Shown here piece after piece: positions 13,817-20,902 of a stretch of 20,902 nt of DNA; position 1 is the first letter of the stretch, and every line of letters starts with the position of its first letter. The position numbers and the translations under genes were made by a program. The notes under the pieces were generated by a model that worked only from the letters and a program-made list of their open reading frames with translations, was not told the origin of the DNA and made no database searches. The stretch is taken from contig JAJYBE010000009.1 in the NCBI GenBank assembly GCA_021779205.1, forward strand, positions 1 to 20,902, in the 5' to 3' direction. Source of the DNA: a bacterium. GTDB taxonomy: Bacteria; Patescibacteriota; Minisyncoccia; Moranbacterales; UBA2206.

Positions 13817-15268
13817 CTATTTCTCCAGGTTTAAAATTTCGTCAATTCTGATTTGTTCAACAAAATCCGGTATGTGGCTGACTAAAATCATTGCTCCTTT
13901 ATAGCTGTCTAAAGCACTGGCAATTATTGGCAGATGGCGAAAATTGATGTGGTTAGTCGGTTCATCCAAAATTAAAAGTCCCGGCTCGAGCAGAACTAAT
14001 TGTGCAAATGCCACTAATCCTTTTTGACCTTCGGATAAATCGCCAATTTTGGAATTGATAAGTTCTTTGGTAATTAGAAATCCGGAAGCAATTGAACGCA
14101 ATTTTTCTTCATCTTTTTTTTGCATTGCGGAAAGCAGGGAAGCATAAACCGTTTCATTAAAATTAAGCGTGGAAAAATCTTGTCGGTAGTATCCAATGCG
14201 CACATTATCAGAAATTTTAGCGCTAGTGGAAGAATTCTGTGCTAATGTTTCCAGCAAAGTACTTTTCCCGATACCATTGGGTCCGGAGAGTAAAAGATGT
14301 TGGTTTTTGCGCAATGATATTCTAACACTTTTTTCTGTTGGTGCATAATTTTGCACGGTTGTTACGGATGAGATATTAACAATTTCCACTGGCAAATCTT
14401 CTTGGCAGGGGATGGTGAATGGGCGAATGGCGCGATCTTCTTTGCGCACATCAACTTTGGCATCTTCCATTTCAGCGGCTTTATCGCGCATTCTTCTCGC
14501 TACAAGACGCATTTTTCCTCCTTTGTTGGCAAAAAAATTCGCTTTTTCTTTGTTGGCTAAAATTTCTTTTTCGTATTGGGCATTTTTGCGTTTTTCTTTT
14601 TCAATTTGTGCCGCAATCTCATTTACAACAGTGTAATAATCTCCATTGTATTGCTGAATGGTGTGAGTAAATATGTCAAGATAGATAACCCCATCCGTAA
14701 AAGCATTAAGAAAATCGGCATCATGCGAAATAACGATGCAAGTATGCGGATAATTAATTAAAAAAGCGGTTAAATTTTCAATGCCGGCCGGATCAAGATT
14801 GTTGGTTGGTTCATCTAGGATTAATAAGTCCGGGTTGACAATTAACGCTGAAGCCAAAAGCAATCGCGCTTGTTGTCCGCCGGAAAAAGATCGAATAATT
14901 CTATCCTGAGGCGCTTTCAAGTTAACAATTTCCAAGACAGCATCTATTTTTGGCGTGAGATTGTAGATTTTTTCCGAAAAACGTTTTTGAAAAAAATCGT
15001 ATACGGTCAATTGCATTTCTTCTTGGGGAATAATTTGTTTAGCATAGGCAATTCTTAAGTCATCACAAATATAGATTGTGCCGGAGTCGGGTTTTATTGT
15101 GCCTGAAATAAGATTGAAAATAGTGCTTTTTCCGGCACCATTTTGTCCCATCAGTGTAATTTTTGAATTTTGACGCAAAGAAAAAGAAACCTCATCAAGA
15201 ATAACCTTTTCGCGAGAATATTTGAAAGAGACATTATTAAATCTGATAGCGACTTTGTTATCCGACAT
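13817..15268 (-). CDS. ABC-F family ATPase (two nucleotide-binding domains, no TM)
   Basis: A 483-residue soluble protein with two ABC domains. Domain 1 has Walker A GQNGAGKST (41-49), signature FSGGQ (128-132), Walker B LLILDEPTNNLD (148-159) and the switch His in ISHD. Domain 2 has Walker A GPNGIGKST (329-337), signature LSEGQ (411-415), Walker B LLILDEPTNH (431-440) and SH at 464-465. The connecting segment (about 190-320) is rich in Lys, Glu and Arg, as in the P-site tRNA-interaction motif of ABC-F proteins, which act on the ribosomal E site rather than in transport. It is shorter than most members (500-650). The second signature carries E in place of the first G of LSGGQ. Subfamily (EttA, Uup, YdiF or antibiotic-protection type) cannot be decided; no drug-target gene is next to it. 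Confidence 0.93.
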   Translation of the reverse strand: MSDNKVAIRFNNVSFKYSREKVILDEVSFSLRQNSKITLMGQNGAGKSTIFNLISGTIKPDSGTIYICDDLRIAYAKQIIPQEEMQLTVYDFFQKRFSEKIYNLTPKIDAVLEIVNLKAPQDRIIRSFSGGQQARLLLASALIVNPDLLILDEPTNNLDPAGIENLTAFLINYPHTCIVISHDADFLNAFTDGVIYLDIFTHTIQQYNGDYYTVVNEIAAQIEKEKRKNAQYEKEILANKEKANFFANKGGKMRLVARRMRDKAAEMEDAKVDVRKEDRAIRPFTIPCQEDLPVEIVNISSVTTVQNYAPTEKSVRISLRKNQHLLLSGPNGIGKSTLLETLAQNSSTSAKISDNVRIGYYRQDFSTLNFNETVYASLLSAMQKKDEEKLRSIASGFLITKELINSKIGDLSEGQKGLVAFAQLVLLEPGLLILDEPTNHINFRHLPIIASALDSYKGAMILVSHIPDFVEQIRIDEILNLEK

Positions 15269-15346
15269 AGCTTATCAATTTTTTAAAAATTAAAATAATA
15301 TAAACAAAATAAATTAACATTATCGAGATTGAACTTCTGAGAAAAT

Positions 15347-15355
15347 ATTCTAGCA
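15347..15355 (-). promoter_or_regulatory. Extended -10 element upstream of the ABC-F gene
   Basis: The minus strand reads TGCTAGAAT here, an extended -10 one base from consensus, about 79 nt before the ABC-F ATG at 15268. No good -35 is visible; the region 17 bp upstream is the T tract of the preceding terminator. Confidence 0.4.
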
Positions 15356-15361
15356 GATAAT

Positions 15362-15397
15362 TTAAAAAAAGAAAAGCAGGGGAGTTTATCCCCCTGC
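15362..15397 (-). terminator. Intrinsic terminator of the small Thr/Pro-rich protein gene
   Basis: On the minus strand GCAGGGG (15397-15391), an eight-base loop and CCCCTGC (15382-15376) form a GC-rich stem, directly followed by TTTTCTTTTTTT. It ends the 15743-15417 transcript. Confidence 0.85.
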
Positions 15398-15416
15398 CAT
15401 GGAAATGTTTTAAGAA

Positions 15417-15743
15417 TTAATTCGTTCCGGTTGCTGGCGGAGTTTGCGTATCCGGAGCGACTGTTGTTGGCGCGGGAACAGTTGTTGTATCTGTGCCGGT
15501 TGTAGCTGGAGTCGTTCCATCGGTAGTTGCCGGAAGTTGGTTTTTTGCTTTTTTGGATTTCTTTTTGGCTGTTCCTGTCGTGATTGCCGAGCCGCCTTTG
15601 CTCTTAAGGGAAGCTAATTTCTTTTTTTCATACATTGCTCCAGCGTAAAAAGCAACGCCAAAGACAATGACAACAAGCGCAAGAAGTGCTACTGTTTTCT
15701 TGTTGTATCCGTAGATTTTTCCTTCCAGATTCAAATTGTTCAT
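15417..15743 (-). CDS. Small single-TM protein with low-complexity Thr/Pro/Ala tail
   Basis: A 108-residue protein: 16 polar, basic residues, one TM helix (about 17-38, TVALLALVVIVFGVAFYAGAMY), a lysine-rich collar (EKKKLASLKSKGG...KKKSKKAK), and a tail of about 40 residues made almost only of Thr, Pro, Ala, Gly, Asp and Val. The tail has repeated TTPATTGTDTTTVPAPTT-like units. The tail is probably outside the cell, as a type II anchored stalk, and Thr/Pro-rich stalks of this kind are often glycosylated in other bacteria. No family is recognised and no function is claimed. It has its own promoter-like site (15797-15825) and its own terminator, so it forms a one-gene unit that looks well expressed. 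Confidence 0.75.
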   Translation of the reverse strand: MNNLNLEGKIYGYNKKTVALLALVVIVFGVAFYAGAMYEKKKLASLKSKGGSAITTGTAKKKSKKAKNQLPATTDGTTPATTGTDTTTVPAPTTVAPDTQTPPATGTN

Positions 15744-15796
15744 ATTTTTTTTAATTATTTACTTACTTAATTAATTATTTAATTAAACTCCATCTT

Positions 15797-15825
15797 AGGT
15801 TAGCATAAAATTTTTTTTTTGCCAA
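15797..15825 (-). promoter_or_regulatory. Promoter of the small Thr/Pro-rich protein gene
   Basis: On the minus strand TTGGCA (15825-15820) and TAACCT (15802-15797) are separated by 17 bp, and TGC precedes the latter, giving TGCTAACCT. The identical extended -10 at the same 17-bp spacing occurs at 6071-6079. The predicted start near 15790 leaves about 47 nt before the ATG. Confidence 0.55.
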
Positions 15826-15912
15826 ACCACTCTTTGGATGTTGCTTTTTTTGCTATTTTTCATATTAACCGAAGAAAATGAAGAATTTATGAAAGGGCAC
15901 TGTTGCTAAGCT

Positions 15913-16467
15913 TTAATATTCATAAATATAGATGGTGTTTAATTTTTTTTCTTGACCGGAAATAACTTTTTTTGGAAGTTTATTTTTAAATGGAAAGGAA
16001 TTCGCCACAACAATCGTTCCTTTTTTTAATTCTTTAAAAAATTTATTTTCCAATTGATCTACAAGAAAAGGGTAAAGATAAATATAAACAATATCCGCGT
16101 TTTTTAAATTGATATTAAAAAAATCTTCTCTAAAATATTGCACCTTGTTTTTTAAAAAAATATTTCTCATTTTTGCCAAAAAATAAGCACCCGAATTATA
16201 TTCGATTCCAATGCATTGAAGCGTTGGATTTTTTCTTGCCACCATGGAGATAACTGTTCCTTTTCCGGAACCCAAGTCATAAAAAACTTTTCGATTTGTG
16301 AAATCAATGTTGAATAAAAATTTTTCCAAAGCACTGGCATTTGTTTCAAGCATTGGTAATTTTAATTTTAAAGAATAATAAACGTCTATAAAAATAAAAA
16401 TAAAAATCGCAATAAAAATAATTGATAATAAAAGTAAAAAAACGGTAAAAAAATAAAAAAAAAGCAT
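15913..16467 (-). CDS. Membrane-anchored class I SAM-dependent methyltransferase
   Basis: A 184-residue protein with a long N-terminal hydrophobic helix (about 2-30) and a compact Rossmann methyltransferase domain. Motif I is VFYDLGSGKG (61-70), and the acidic residue after strand 2 is in CIGIEYN (E89), positioned to bind the ribose of S-adenosylmethionine. Motif III-like KNADIVYIYLYP (122-133) and KKGTIVVANSFPF (148-160) follow. An N-terminal TM helix plus DLGSGxG and a small domain recalls the FAM173/ATPSCKMT type of protein lysine methyltransferases, but that link is by pattern only. Position: 193 bp after the histidine kinase gene; whether it belongs to that transcript is unclear. The substrate is presumably membrane-associated. 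Confidence 0.8.
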   Translation of the reverse strand: MLFFYFFTVFLLLLSIIFIAIFIFIFIDVYYSLKLKLPMLETNASALEKFLFNIDFTNRKVFYDLGSGKGTVISMVARKNPTLQCIGIEYNSGAYFLAKMRNIFLKNKVQYFREDFFNINLKNADIVYIYLYPFLVDQLENKFFKELKKGTIVVANSFPFKNKLPKKVISGQEKKLNTIYIYEY

Positions 16468-16660
16468 ATTATTGTTTGTGTATTAATAATTAGAGTGTCA
16501 TTTACATTTTAAATAATAAGTATTTAACCAACTTTTTCTTGGATATCTGATTGTCAATTTCAGTATGAAGCTTTACATTATTATAGTAATTTATAAATCG
16601 GATTAATTCAAATTTACAATCAGATTTTTTTGGATGATTGGCGATAGTGCCGAAAGAAGT

Positions 16661-17725
16661 TTATCTAACGGTAAAACGCATGGTTATTTTTGTTCCTTTT
16701 TGTTGTTCGCTTGTGATTGAAATTTTTCCGCGATATTTTTTTACGAGTTCGCTAACCAGTGAAAGACCCAAGCCGGCTCCATTGGCAGTTTGCACCCTTG
16801 CTTGATCAACTTTATAGAATCTTTCAAAAATATGCGGTAAATCTTTAGCGCTTATGCCTATCCCGGTGTCTGAAATTGAAAGCTCGATAGCATTTATTTT
16901 TTTTACGAGTTGGATTTCTATTGTTCCTTCCCGTTCAGTATAGTTAATGGAGTTTTGGAGTAGGTTGATCAAAATGTCTTCAAAGTCAAGTGTATTTCCG
17001 GTAAAAAAAACCCGATCTAAACGTTTTATTTTCAAATCAATTTTTTTGTTTTTGGCAAGGATATTCATTTTTTTTACAATGCGTAAAATCAGTTGATTGA
17101 GTTCAAAAACGGTGCGGAGAGTATTTTCATTTTCATGATCACCGCGAGAAAGCTTGAGAATGTTCTTAACTATGTTTGACATGCGATCTATCTCTTCAAG
17201 GTTGCTTTTAATGATTGCTTGATAATCAAAAATGTTTAGCTTGTTATTTCTTAATGCCACTTCAAAATCAGTTTTTACTATTGCCAGGGGAGTTCGTAAT
17301 TCATGAGAGGCGTTGGCGCTGAATTGTTTTTGCAAATCAAGTGCTTTTTCAATCGGATGGAGGGTTTTTTGAGAGAGAAAATAACTAATAATTGTTGCGA
17401 AAAAAAGAAAAAGCGAGTCAATTAATAGAATATATTTTATCAAGCGAAGATTGGTTTCTTGTAATGTGGGCGCTTGAAAACTTTTGATTGTTTTATCTAC
17501 TTCCTTTTGCTGTTGCGATTCTATTTTTTTTTCATGTTTAAAATTTTCGCCGTAATGTGCCGATAGGGTAAGATAAAAGGCCAAACTGAAAAGCAAAAGA
17601 ATAATCGTGGTTGCGGAAAAATAAAATAAAGTTAATTTTATGCGAGCCGAACGGAATAATTTATTTTTTGATCCGATAACCCATGCCATGAACTGTTTCC
17701 AAAATTTTTTCATCATAGGGATCAT
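16661..17725 (-). CDS. Two-component sensor histidine kinase
   Basis: A 354-residue membrane kinase with TM helices at about 33-55 and 97-117 flanking a short (40-residue) charged extracytoplasmic loop (HYGENFKHEKKIES...). A very short juxtamembrane stretch stands in place of a full HAMP domain. The H-box is FSANASHELRTPLA with phospho-acceptor H141. The N-box is LLQNSINYTE (N258), G1 is DTGIGI (286-291), the F-box is FERFYK and G2 is GAGLGLSLV. The loop is too small for a classical sensor domain, so it may sense membrane state or a partner. The reading frame overlaps the response regulator by 65 bp. An internal ATG at 17689, preceded by GGAAAC, would reduce the overlap to 29 bp and remove 12 residues, and is equally plausible. 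Confidence 0.93.
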   Translation of the reverse strand: MIPMMKKFWKQFMAWVIGSKNKLFRSARIKLTLFYFSATTIILLLFSLAFYLTLSAHYGENFKHEKKIESQQQKEVDKTIKSFQAPTLQETNLRLIKYILLIDSLFLFFATIISYFLSQKTLHPIEKALDLQKQFSANASHELRTPLAIVKTDFEVALRNNKLNIFDYQAIIKSNLEEIDRMSNIVKNILKLSRGDHENENTLRTVFELNQLILRIVKKMNILAKNKKIDLKIKRLDRVFFTGNTLDFEDILINLLQNSINYTEREGTIEIQLVKKINAIELSISDTGIGISAKDLPHIFERFYKVDQARVQTANGAGLGLSLVSELVKKYRGKISITSEQQKGTKITMRFTVR

Positions 17726-18335
17726 CTATTTTTTTGCGTAAATTTTTGATATGCACATCCACTAAATTACTAAAAGAATCAAAAGCGAAATCCCAGACAT
17801 GATCAATAATTTGTTCGCGACTTAAAACTTGATCGGGATGGCGCATTAAATATTCCAAAATAGTAAATTCTTTGAGGGTTATTTTTATTTCTTTATTTTT
17901 GCGAAAAACTTTTCTTGTATCGAGATCCAGTTTCAAGTCGCATACCTTTAGCTGTGCCGGCAAAGATTTTTGAGGACGACGAAGGAGTGCTTTTATTCTG
18001 GCAAGCAGCTCTGAAAAAGAAAAAGGTTTCACTAAATAGTCGTCTGCGCCTGAATTTAGACCAAGAACTTTATCTTCCGTGGTGTCTTTGGCGGTGAGTA
18101 TTATGATTGGTATGAAGATATTTTGTTTGCGCCAATTTTTACAAATAGATATGCCATCATATTTTGGCAACATTAAATCGAGAATTATCAAATCATAATT
18201 TTCAAAATGTGTTTCTATTCGTCTTTGCCCAGCTTCTCCATCTGACAGGTGATCAACTGCGTAGCCTTCCATTTCCAGGCCTTTTTTAAGTGAAGTGGCT
18301 AATTTTTGATTGTCTTCAATGATAAGTATGCGCAT
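17661..18335 (-). CDS. OmpR/PhoB-family response regulator
   Basis: A 224-residue regulator: receiver domain 1-120 with the acidic pair E7/D8, phospho-acceptor D53 (ILDLMLPKYDG), T81 and K103 (LVKPFSFSELLARIKALLRR). A linker and a C-terminal winged helix follow (about 130-224; KVCDLKLDLDTRKVFRKNKEIKITLKEF, LLMRHPDQVLSREQIIDHVW, VHIKNLRKKIDD, ETVHGMGYRIKK). This is the canonical OmpR/PhoB architecture, binding tandem DNA half-sites when phosphorylated. Its partner is the overlapping histidine kinase downstream. Targets are unknown; the divergent phosphodiester glycosidase gene and this operon itself share an intergenic region with two tandem copies of a short symmetrical motif. Confidence 0.95.
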   Translation of the reverse strand: MRILIIEDNQKLATSLKKGLEMEGYAVDHLSDGEAGQRRIETHFENYDLIILDLMLPKYDGISICKNWRKQNIFIPIIILTAKDTTEDKVLGLNSGADDYLVKPFSFSELLARIKALLRRPQKSLPAQLKVCDLKLDLDTRKVFRKNKEIKITLKEFTILEYLMRHPDQVLSREQIIDHVWDFAFDSFSNLVDVHIKNLRKKIDDPYDEKILETVHGMGYRIKK

Positions 18336-18357
18336 AAAATAAAAAAGAATAAAGAAT

Positions 18358-18394
18358 TTATGCTATAATTAATTTGCAAATATTATGCTATAAT
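18358..18394 (+). promoter_or_regulatory. Two tandem TTATGCTATAAT elements between divergent genes
   Basis: TTATGCTATAAT occurs at 18358-18369 and again at 18383-18394, 25 bp apart. Each contains a consensus extended -10 (TGCTATAAT) reading toward the gene at 18499, and each is also an inverted repeat (TTAT-GCT-ATAA). They may be two overlapping promoters, or promoter plus binding sites for the adjacent OmpR-type regulator. No strong -35 is visible for either. Confidence 0.45.
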
Positions 18395-18498
18395 ATACTG
18401 TAATTGTTGCGAGAATAAAAATCAAGCGAGATTTTTCATAATTGCTTCATCTTATTTTGGTATCTTTAAAAATGGATAAAATGATTTTTTCGTAATTT

Positions 18499-19683
18499 AT
18501 GCAAGTTTATTCTCCAAGAAATAGGCATACGGCAAATAGTCTTGCCGGGTTTGGTCGCAAAAGAAAGTCCTTGTTTGCCAAGTGGGTTAAGGGGATTTTT
18601 TTGCTTGCGTTTTTTTTATTGCTTGGAGGATTGCTTTTTCTCAAACTTAATCTTTCAGCGGCGGCAATATTTACAGACAATGTCTTGCGTCCACTTTTGG
18701 GTGATGCCAATGTTATCGCCATAGAGAAGATTTTTTTTAATGCTTCCGATGGAATCCAGCGCCTTACCTCAAATCAGAATTCGATTAAGGCGCCTCAATT
18801 TGAGGATTCGGGAGGGCTGAACAATGTTTTAGGAAATAATCTTGATTTATCACCAATTCCAAAACTTAACAATTTTGAAGATGTCCAAAATGAAGGAATT
18901 TGGCGCGATTGGCCACTTAAAGCATTTCCTGATAAAGAAGTGATGGCCTATACTTTTGTACGTAGCGATCCCGATCGAGCATATTCAATTACCACATTGG
19001 TGCAATTGGATATGAACGTTCTTGGGATTGGCAGTGTTGCCGGCATAAAACAGCCGGCCGGTCCGATTGGAAAACCCGGACCAGGAAAAGTGCCGAAAGA
19101 AATTGTGGATAGTGGAAGTCTGGTCGCGGCGTTTGACGGCGGATTTCAATATAAAGACGGGCAATACGGGATGATTGTTGGTGATAAAACTTATTTACCG
19201 CTTAAAAGCGATTTAGGAACTTTTGTCGGCTATAAAGATGGAACACTGAAAATAGTTGATTATCAGGGACAAGAATTAGGGAAAGATATAAATTTTATTC
19301 GTCAAAATTGTCCCATGTTAATAAGCAATGGAGAAATTACCGTTACGAATCCTCGCAGTCGAATATTGTGGGGACGATTGGCGGCCGGAACGGTGGATAT
19401 TTACACATATCGTTCCGGAATCGGATTGACTAAAAAAGGCAATTTGATTTTCGCGGCCGGCAACAATCTTACCCCTAATACTTTGGCTATTGCGCTTAAA
19501 TCAGCCGGAGCGATTAATGCTATTCAATTGGATATCAATCCAATCTGGGTTAGATTTAATATTTTTGATCAGTTTTCTCAGGGAAAATATGTTTCCACTC
19601 CGCTAACAAAAGAATTGCATGACGGAACCGATGGCTACTTGAATGGTTATGATAAAGATTTTTTCTATGTCTATAAAAAATAA
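18499..19683 (+). CDS. Membrane-anchored phosphodiester glycosidase (NAGPA domain)
   Basis: A 394-residue protein with a basic cytoplasmic N-terminus, one TM helix (about 29-50), a variable stalk, and a phosphodiester glycosidase (NAGPA/DUF2233) domain over the last 200 residues. Family landmarks are VAAFDGGFQ (209-217), RSGIG (305-309), AAGNNLTPNTLAIALKSAG (319-337) and AIQLDINP (341-348). The domain is named after the enzyme that removes alpha-GlcNAc from GlcNAc-phosphodiester-mannose. In bacteria it is exported and thought to split sugar-1-phosphodiester bonds in surface polymers or glycans. The position of the TM places the domain outside the cell. It is divergent from the two-component system and convergent with an exported phosphoesterase 26 bp away. 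The natural substrate is unknown. Confidence 0.85.
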   Translation: MQVYSPRNRHTANSLAGFGRKRKSLFAKWVKGIFLLAFFLLLGGLLFLKLNLSAAAIFTDNVLRPLLGDANVIAIEKIFFNASDGIQRLTSNQNSIKAPQFEDSGGLNNVLGNNLDLSPIPKLNNFEDVQNEGIWRDWPLKAFPDKEVMAYTFVRSDPDRAYSITTLVQLDMNVLGIGSVAGIKQPAGPIGKPGPGKVPKEIVDSGSLVAAFDGGFQYKDGQYGMIVGDKTYLPLKSDLGTFVGYKDGTLKIVDYQGQELGKDINFIRQNCPMLISNGEITVTNPRSRILWGRLAAGTVDIYTYRSGIGLTKKGNLIFAAGNNLTPNTLAIALKSAGAINAIQLDINPIWVRFNIFDQFSQGKYVSTPLTKELHDGTDGYLNGYDKDFFYVYKK

Positions 19684-19709
19684 TTTTTACAGTAACTGAA
19701 TTTTTTCGA

Positions 19710-20780
19710 TCAAGAAAGATTGAAAGTATCAACCAATGTTCCGTCGGTGGAGTATAATCTTATGGCTATACTTTTACCATTTACATCTACAATAATAAAA
19801 TGATGCTTGTGTCCGATATAATATTTTGCCGATGGAAGCGGATTGGCATCGTGTCTTTCATCGGCATCAGTATCGCCGATAATGATCTGATTGATGCTGT
19901 GAGTTGCGGAAGGGAAAATGGATGAGTCGATTTTTTCCATTGAAAAGGCGTGTTCGTGTCCGTTAAAAACTGCCGTAACATTGTATTTGTCAATGATTGA
20001 CCAGAAAGCATCTCTTTCCTCGCTGTGTTTATCTAGGCTTTGTTTTACTTTATAACTTGCAGGAAAAGCCGGCTCATGAAAAAAAACGAAAGTATTTTTT
20101 GCCGTATTTTTTTGTAAATCATTTTCCAGCCAATTTCTTTGAGCAAGATCGATTGTGCCTGGTTTTTTTTCCGAATCAAGAATGATAAAATGAGAATTTC
20201 CCAAATTAAAAGAATAAGTTAGCTCTTTATATCCATCTGGGCCATTAGTCGGTAAATTAAAGTATTTTTGCCAAAGAGTTTCAGAAAGTGTATCGGCAAA
20301 ATGATCATGGTTTCCCATAACTTCGTAGGTTATTGGCATAAAAGGCAACATCATGTTTTTCCATAATTTATAATCGGCGCATCCGGAATTGTTGTCACAG
20401 CGATTAATTAAATCACCGGTTGATAGAACAGCGCTTACGGGAAACTTTTTAAGACTATCCACTGCTTGTTGAAATGTATTATTTGTTTGCGGAAAATTGA
20501 ACATTTGCGTATCGCCAAAAACCGCAAAAGAAAAATGTTCATTATCTTTTGTTGTGAGCTGGGCGTTGCCCGGACCAACCTTTTGGGCATTGTCAGGGAT
20601 TAGTTTTATATAATAGCGGTGAATGCGATAATTGATGTCTGTGTCCAGTTTTGAAAAGCGCTTGTCTTGCATTAATTTTTCGCGAATCGGATTAGGAAAA
20701 TGAAAAACGGAAAAAGCAAGCACGCTAAGCACTAATAGTGTGAAAATTATTTTGGAAAATAATTTCAATTTTTTTTTCAT
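19710..20780 (-). CDS. Exported calcineurin-like metallophosphoesterase
   Basis: A 356-residue protein with a signal-anchor or signal peptide (basic MKKKLKLFSK, then a hydrophobic stretch 11-28). The metallophosphoesterase domain spans about 82 to 300. Metal-binding blocks are FGDTQ (D90; Gln in the place of the more usual His of DxH), STGDLINR (D123), MGNHDHF (N157, H158), FFHEPAFP (H235) and NGHEHAF (H275, H277). This set fits the purple-acid-phosphatase-like branch acting on phosphomonoesters or phosphodiesters outside the cell. It ends 26 bp from the stop of the phosphodiester glycosidase, converging on it. Together the two could remove glycosyl-phosphate units from an extracellular polymer, but they are not on one transcript. 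The final about 60 residues (YYIGHKHHFIIVDVNG...) form a beta-rich C-terminus. Confidence 0.87.
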   Translation of the reverse strand: MKKKLKLFSKIIFTLLVLSVLAFSVFHFPNPIREKLMQDKRFSKLDTDINYRIHRYYIKLIPDNAQKVGPGNAQLTTKDNEHFSFAVFGDTQMFNFPQTNNTFQQAVDSLKKFPVSAVLSTGDLINRCDNNSGCADYKLWKNMMLPFMPITYEVMGNHDHFADTLSETLWQKYFNLPTNGPDGYKELTYSFNLGNSHFIILDSEKKPGTIDLAQRNWLENDLQKNTAKNTFVFFHEPAFPASYKVKQSLDKHSEERDAFWSIIDKYNVTAVFNGHEHAFSMEKIDSSIFPSATHSINQIIIGDTDADERHDANPLPSAKYYIGHKHHFIIVDVNGKSIAIRLYSTDGTLVDTFNLS

Positions 20781-20842
20781 ATTTTCTATTATTATTTTTA
20801 TTTATGAAGAAACTATGAACTGGCAGATGAATGATATTATTT

Positions 20843-20870
20843 ATTATATTGTTTATGAGGCAAAAAGCAA
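20843..20870 (-). promoter_or_regulatory. Putative promoter of the exported metallophosphoesterase
   Basis: On the minus strand TTGCTT (20870-20865) and a perfect TATAAT (20848-20843) are separated by 16 bp. The predicted start near 20836 gives a leader of about 56 nt before the ATG at 20780. Confidence 0.45.
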
Positions 20871-20902
20871 AGCTGCGACTTGTTTTTTTAAAAATTTATG
20901 GT

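Noticed and set aside
16468..16660. 193-bp gap between the kinase and methyltransferase genes
   Set aside because: I looked for a terminator, promoter or RNA. There is a weak hairpin around 16638-16652 without a U tract on the minus strand, and a TTGACA without a -10 at the right spacing; nothing could be called.
19684..19709. CAGTAACTG followed by a T run, as a terminator between the convergent genes
   Set aside because: The stem is only 4 bp with a 1-base centre; too weak to call.
20815..20902. Plus-strand frame from ATG 20815 open to the right edge (29 codons visible)
   Set aside because: Too short to judge, no Shine-Dalgarno, and it overlaps the probable promoter of the minus-strand phosphoesterase. 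A gene beginning here cannot be excluded without the next bases.

Overview
The window is AT-rich chromosomal DNA from a bacterium that uses TGA as a stop codon. Genes are short-spaced, many lack a clear Shine-Dalgarno sequence, and several encode small single-copy envelope or membrane-anchored proteins. This fits a Patescibacteria (CPR) genome, perhaps of the Parcubacteria/Moranbacteria type. That placement is inference: there is no rRNA or ribosomal protein gene here to test it. I saw no tRNA, rRNA, CRISPR array, insertion sequence or phage gene.

Layout. 1-3332: the 3' part of a GH130 glycoside phosphorylase (+), converging on a minus-strand pair made of a polytopic GT-C-like membrane protein followed by a phospholipase-D/cardiolipin-synthase-like enzyme. 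3387-5921: a plus-strand run of murB, a short ribosome hibernation factor (S30AE) and a membrane-anchored lysozyme-like protein. 5922-7941: a self-contained unit with its own promoter, a highly structured RNA leader that ends in an intrinsic terminator, a 60-residue peptide gene, an unrecognised 448-residue protein and a strong palindromic terminator. 7972-9550: a cupin and an M24 aminopeptidase P, closed by a bidirectional terminator. 9582-15268 (minus): typA/bipA with its own promoter, a PIG-V-like mannosyltransferase, a membrane-anchored metallophosphoesterase and an ABC-F ATPase. 15347-16467 (minus): a small single-TM protein with a Thr/Pro tail and a membrane-anchored methyltransferase. 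16661-18335 (minus): an OmpR-type response regulator and histidine kinase that overlap. 18499-20780: a membrane-anchored phosphodiester glycosidase (+) converging on an exported calcineurin-like phosphoesterase (-).

Most of the content serves the cell envelope: peptidoglycan precursor synthesis (murB), a putative muramidase-fold protein, phospholipid or phosphodiester chemistry (PLD, two metallophosphoesterases, phosphodiester glycosidase) and mannose-type glycan handling (GH130, PIG-V-like). Translation factors (TypA, ABC-F, HPF) are interspersed.

The part that ordinary annotation does not explain is 6051-7941. It has the layout of a regulated two-gene cassette (structured leader with competing hairpins, small peptide, unknown enzyme-sized protein), and it carries the best Shine-Dalgarno sequences in the window. 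It is the best candidate for an undescribed system, but its function cannot be read from sequence alone.
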